Shown one piece after another: positions 63,566 to 64,000 of a DNA stretch of 64,000 bases. Position numbers and translations under genes: made by a program. The notes beneath the pieces are model-generated. The model was not told the origin of the DNA, ran no database searches, and saw only the letters and a list, made by a program, of their open reading frames with translations. The first letter of the stretch is position 1. Every line of letters starts with the position of its first letter. The stretch spans positions 186,001-250,000 of the forward strand of contig NZ_AUQY01000005.1 in assembly GCF_000468535.1 (NCBI RefSeq), written 5' to 3'. Source of the DNA: Peptoniphilus mikwangii (GTDB taxonomy: Bacteria; Bacillota; Clostridia; Tissierellales; Peptoniphilaceae).

Positions 63566-64000
63566 TTAGAATAACTTTCCGCCAAATTCTAAGAATACTG
63601 GTGCAAATACAAGAGATACTACTGTTATAAGCTTAACTAAGATGTTAAGAGACGGTCCTGAAGTATCCTTGAATGGATCTCCTACAGTATCACCTGTAAC
63701 AGCTGCCTTATGAGCCTCTGAACCCTTGCCGCCATGATTTCCACCTTCAATATACTTTTTAGCATTATCCCATGCTCCGCCGGCATTTGACATGAATATA
63801 GCCATTAATACACCTGTTACAAGAGCACCTGCTTGAAGTCCACCAAGAGCTTCAGCTCCAAATATAAGTCCTATCAATACAGGAACTACTACTGCTATCA
63901 TTCCAGGAATAATCATTTCCTTAAGAGCTGCACCTGTAGAAATATCTACACATTTAGCATATTCAGGAGTTGCTTTTCCTTCCATAATACCAGGAATTTC
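63566..64000 (-). CDS. hppA: Membrane-bound ion-translocating pyrophosphatase, C-terminal part
   Basis: The open frame enters from the right edge and gives the last 144 residues: [22 protein letters not shown], two or three helices, the signature [36 protein letters not shown], and a final helix. These C-terminal blocks are diagnostic for membrane pyrophosphatases, which use pyrophosphate to pump H+ or Na+. The residue that tells K+-dependent from independent enzymes lies outside the window, so the subtype is open. With two V-ATPases nearby, the cell has at least three primary ion pumps. No internal start is needed; the ATG at 63985 is not the true start. Confidence 0.93.
   Translation of the reverse strand, partial: EIPGIMEGKATPEYAKCVDISTGAALKEMIIPGMIAVVVPVLIGLIFGAEALGGLQAGALVTGVLMAIFMSNAGGAWDNAKKYIEGGNHGGKGSEAHKAAVTGDTVGDPFKDTSGPSLNILVKLITVVSLVFAPVFLEFGGKLF

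Overview
The window is strongly AT-rich (roughly 30% G+C by eye) and reads as a chromosome segment of an anaerobic, low-GC Gram-positive bacterium of the Clostridia/Tissierellia type. Peptoniphilaceae is my inference; no rRNA is present to prove it. Supporting features are a one-chain pyruvate:ferredoxin oxidoreductase, methionine gamma-lyase, two complete V-type ATPase operons, the end of a membrane pyrophosphatase gene, RpoN, LytR-CpsA-Psr and BofA proteins, and Firmicute gene orders such as metG-tatD-rnmV-rsmA. No carbohydrate pathway is visible. Amino-acid and peptide use is (methionine lyase, PepD, a YfcC-type carrier, CstA, an NSS symporter, two DMT exporters).

Layout. 1-3.1 kb is an eroded accessory patch: start of a TraX-like gene, a broken HTH gene, a DUF262/DUF1524 (GmrSD-like) protein and, directly upstream of it, a pseudogene with at least four lesions. 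3.1-10.7 kb is housekeeping: rlmD, a deacetylase, glutaredoxin, an ArsR-family metal sensor, and rsmA/rnmV/tatD/metG transcribed from a promoter with an attenuator-like leader. 10.8-18.8 kb holds a universal stress protein, an NSS symporter, an unusual peroxiredoxin, cell-wall proteins and an ABC-F protein with one dead ATP site. 18.9-27.4 kb is a catabolic operon (sigma-54 activator, NhaC-type carrier, methionine gamma-lyase, Asp/Glu racemase-like protein, PFOR) headed by a perfect -24/-12 sigma-54 promoter. 28-36.5 kb is V-ATPase operon 1 (order G/H-C-I-K-F-E-A-B-D). It is followed by a glucosaminidase, rpoN, a HEPN-nuclease fusion, tuf and a MATE exporter. 42.5-46.1 kb is a TetR/PepD unit divergent from a YfcC-type carrier, sharing one palindromic operator. 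46.3-48.7 kb carries tRNA-Thr, a switch-like leader, queT and cstA. 48.9-57.4 kb is V-ATPase operon 2 (order G/H-I-K-E-C-F-A-B-D), closely like the Na+ enzyme of Enterococcus hirae. 57.7-64 kb has a 44-codon membrane microprotein gene, a lysA-like decarboxylase, LCP, BofA, a thioredoxin-fold protein, a cytidylate-kinase-like protein, two DMT transporters and the 3' end of hppA.

How it fits together (inference). Methionine gamma-lyase would yield 2-oxobutyrate, which PFOR could oxidise to propionyl-CoA and reduced ferredoxin. The operon is sigma-54 controlled, and rpoN lies about 10 kb away. Ion gradients would be managed by two rotary ATPases, one clearly Na+-type by its K subunit, together with a membrane pyrophosphatase.

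Strongest leads for new biology: the switch-like queT leader, the ABC-F protein in which every motif of one composite ATP site has decayed, the HEPN-PD-(D/E)XK fusion, the peroxiredoxin without its resolving cysteine and with two strong start sites, and the microprotein with its own promoter and terminator.
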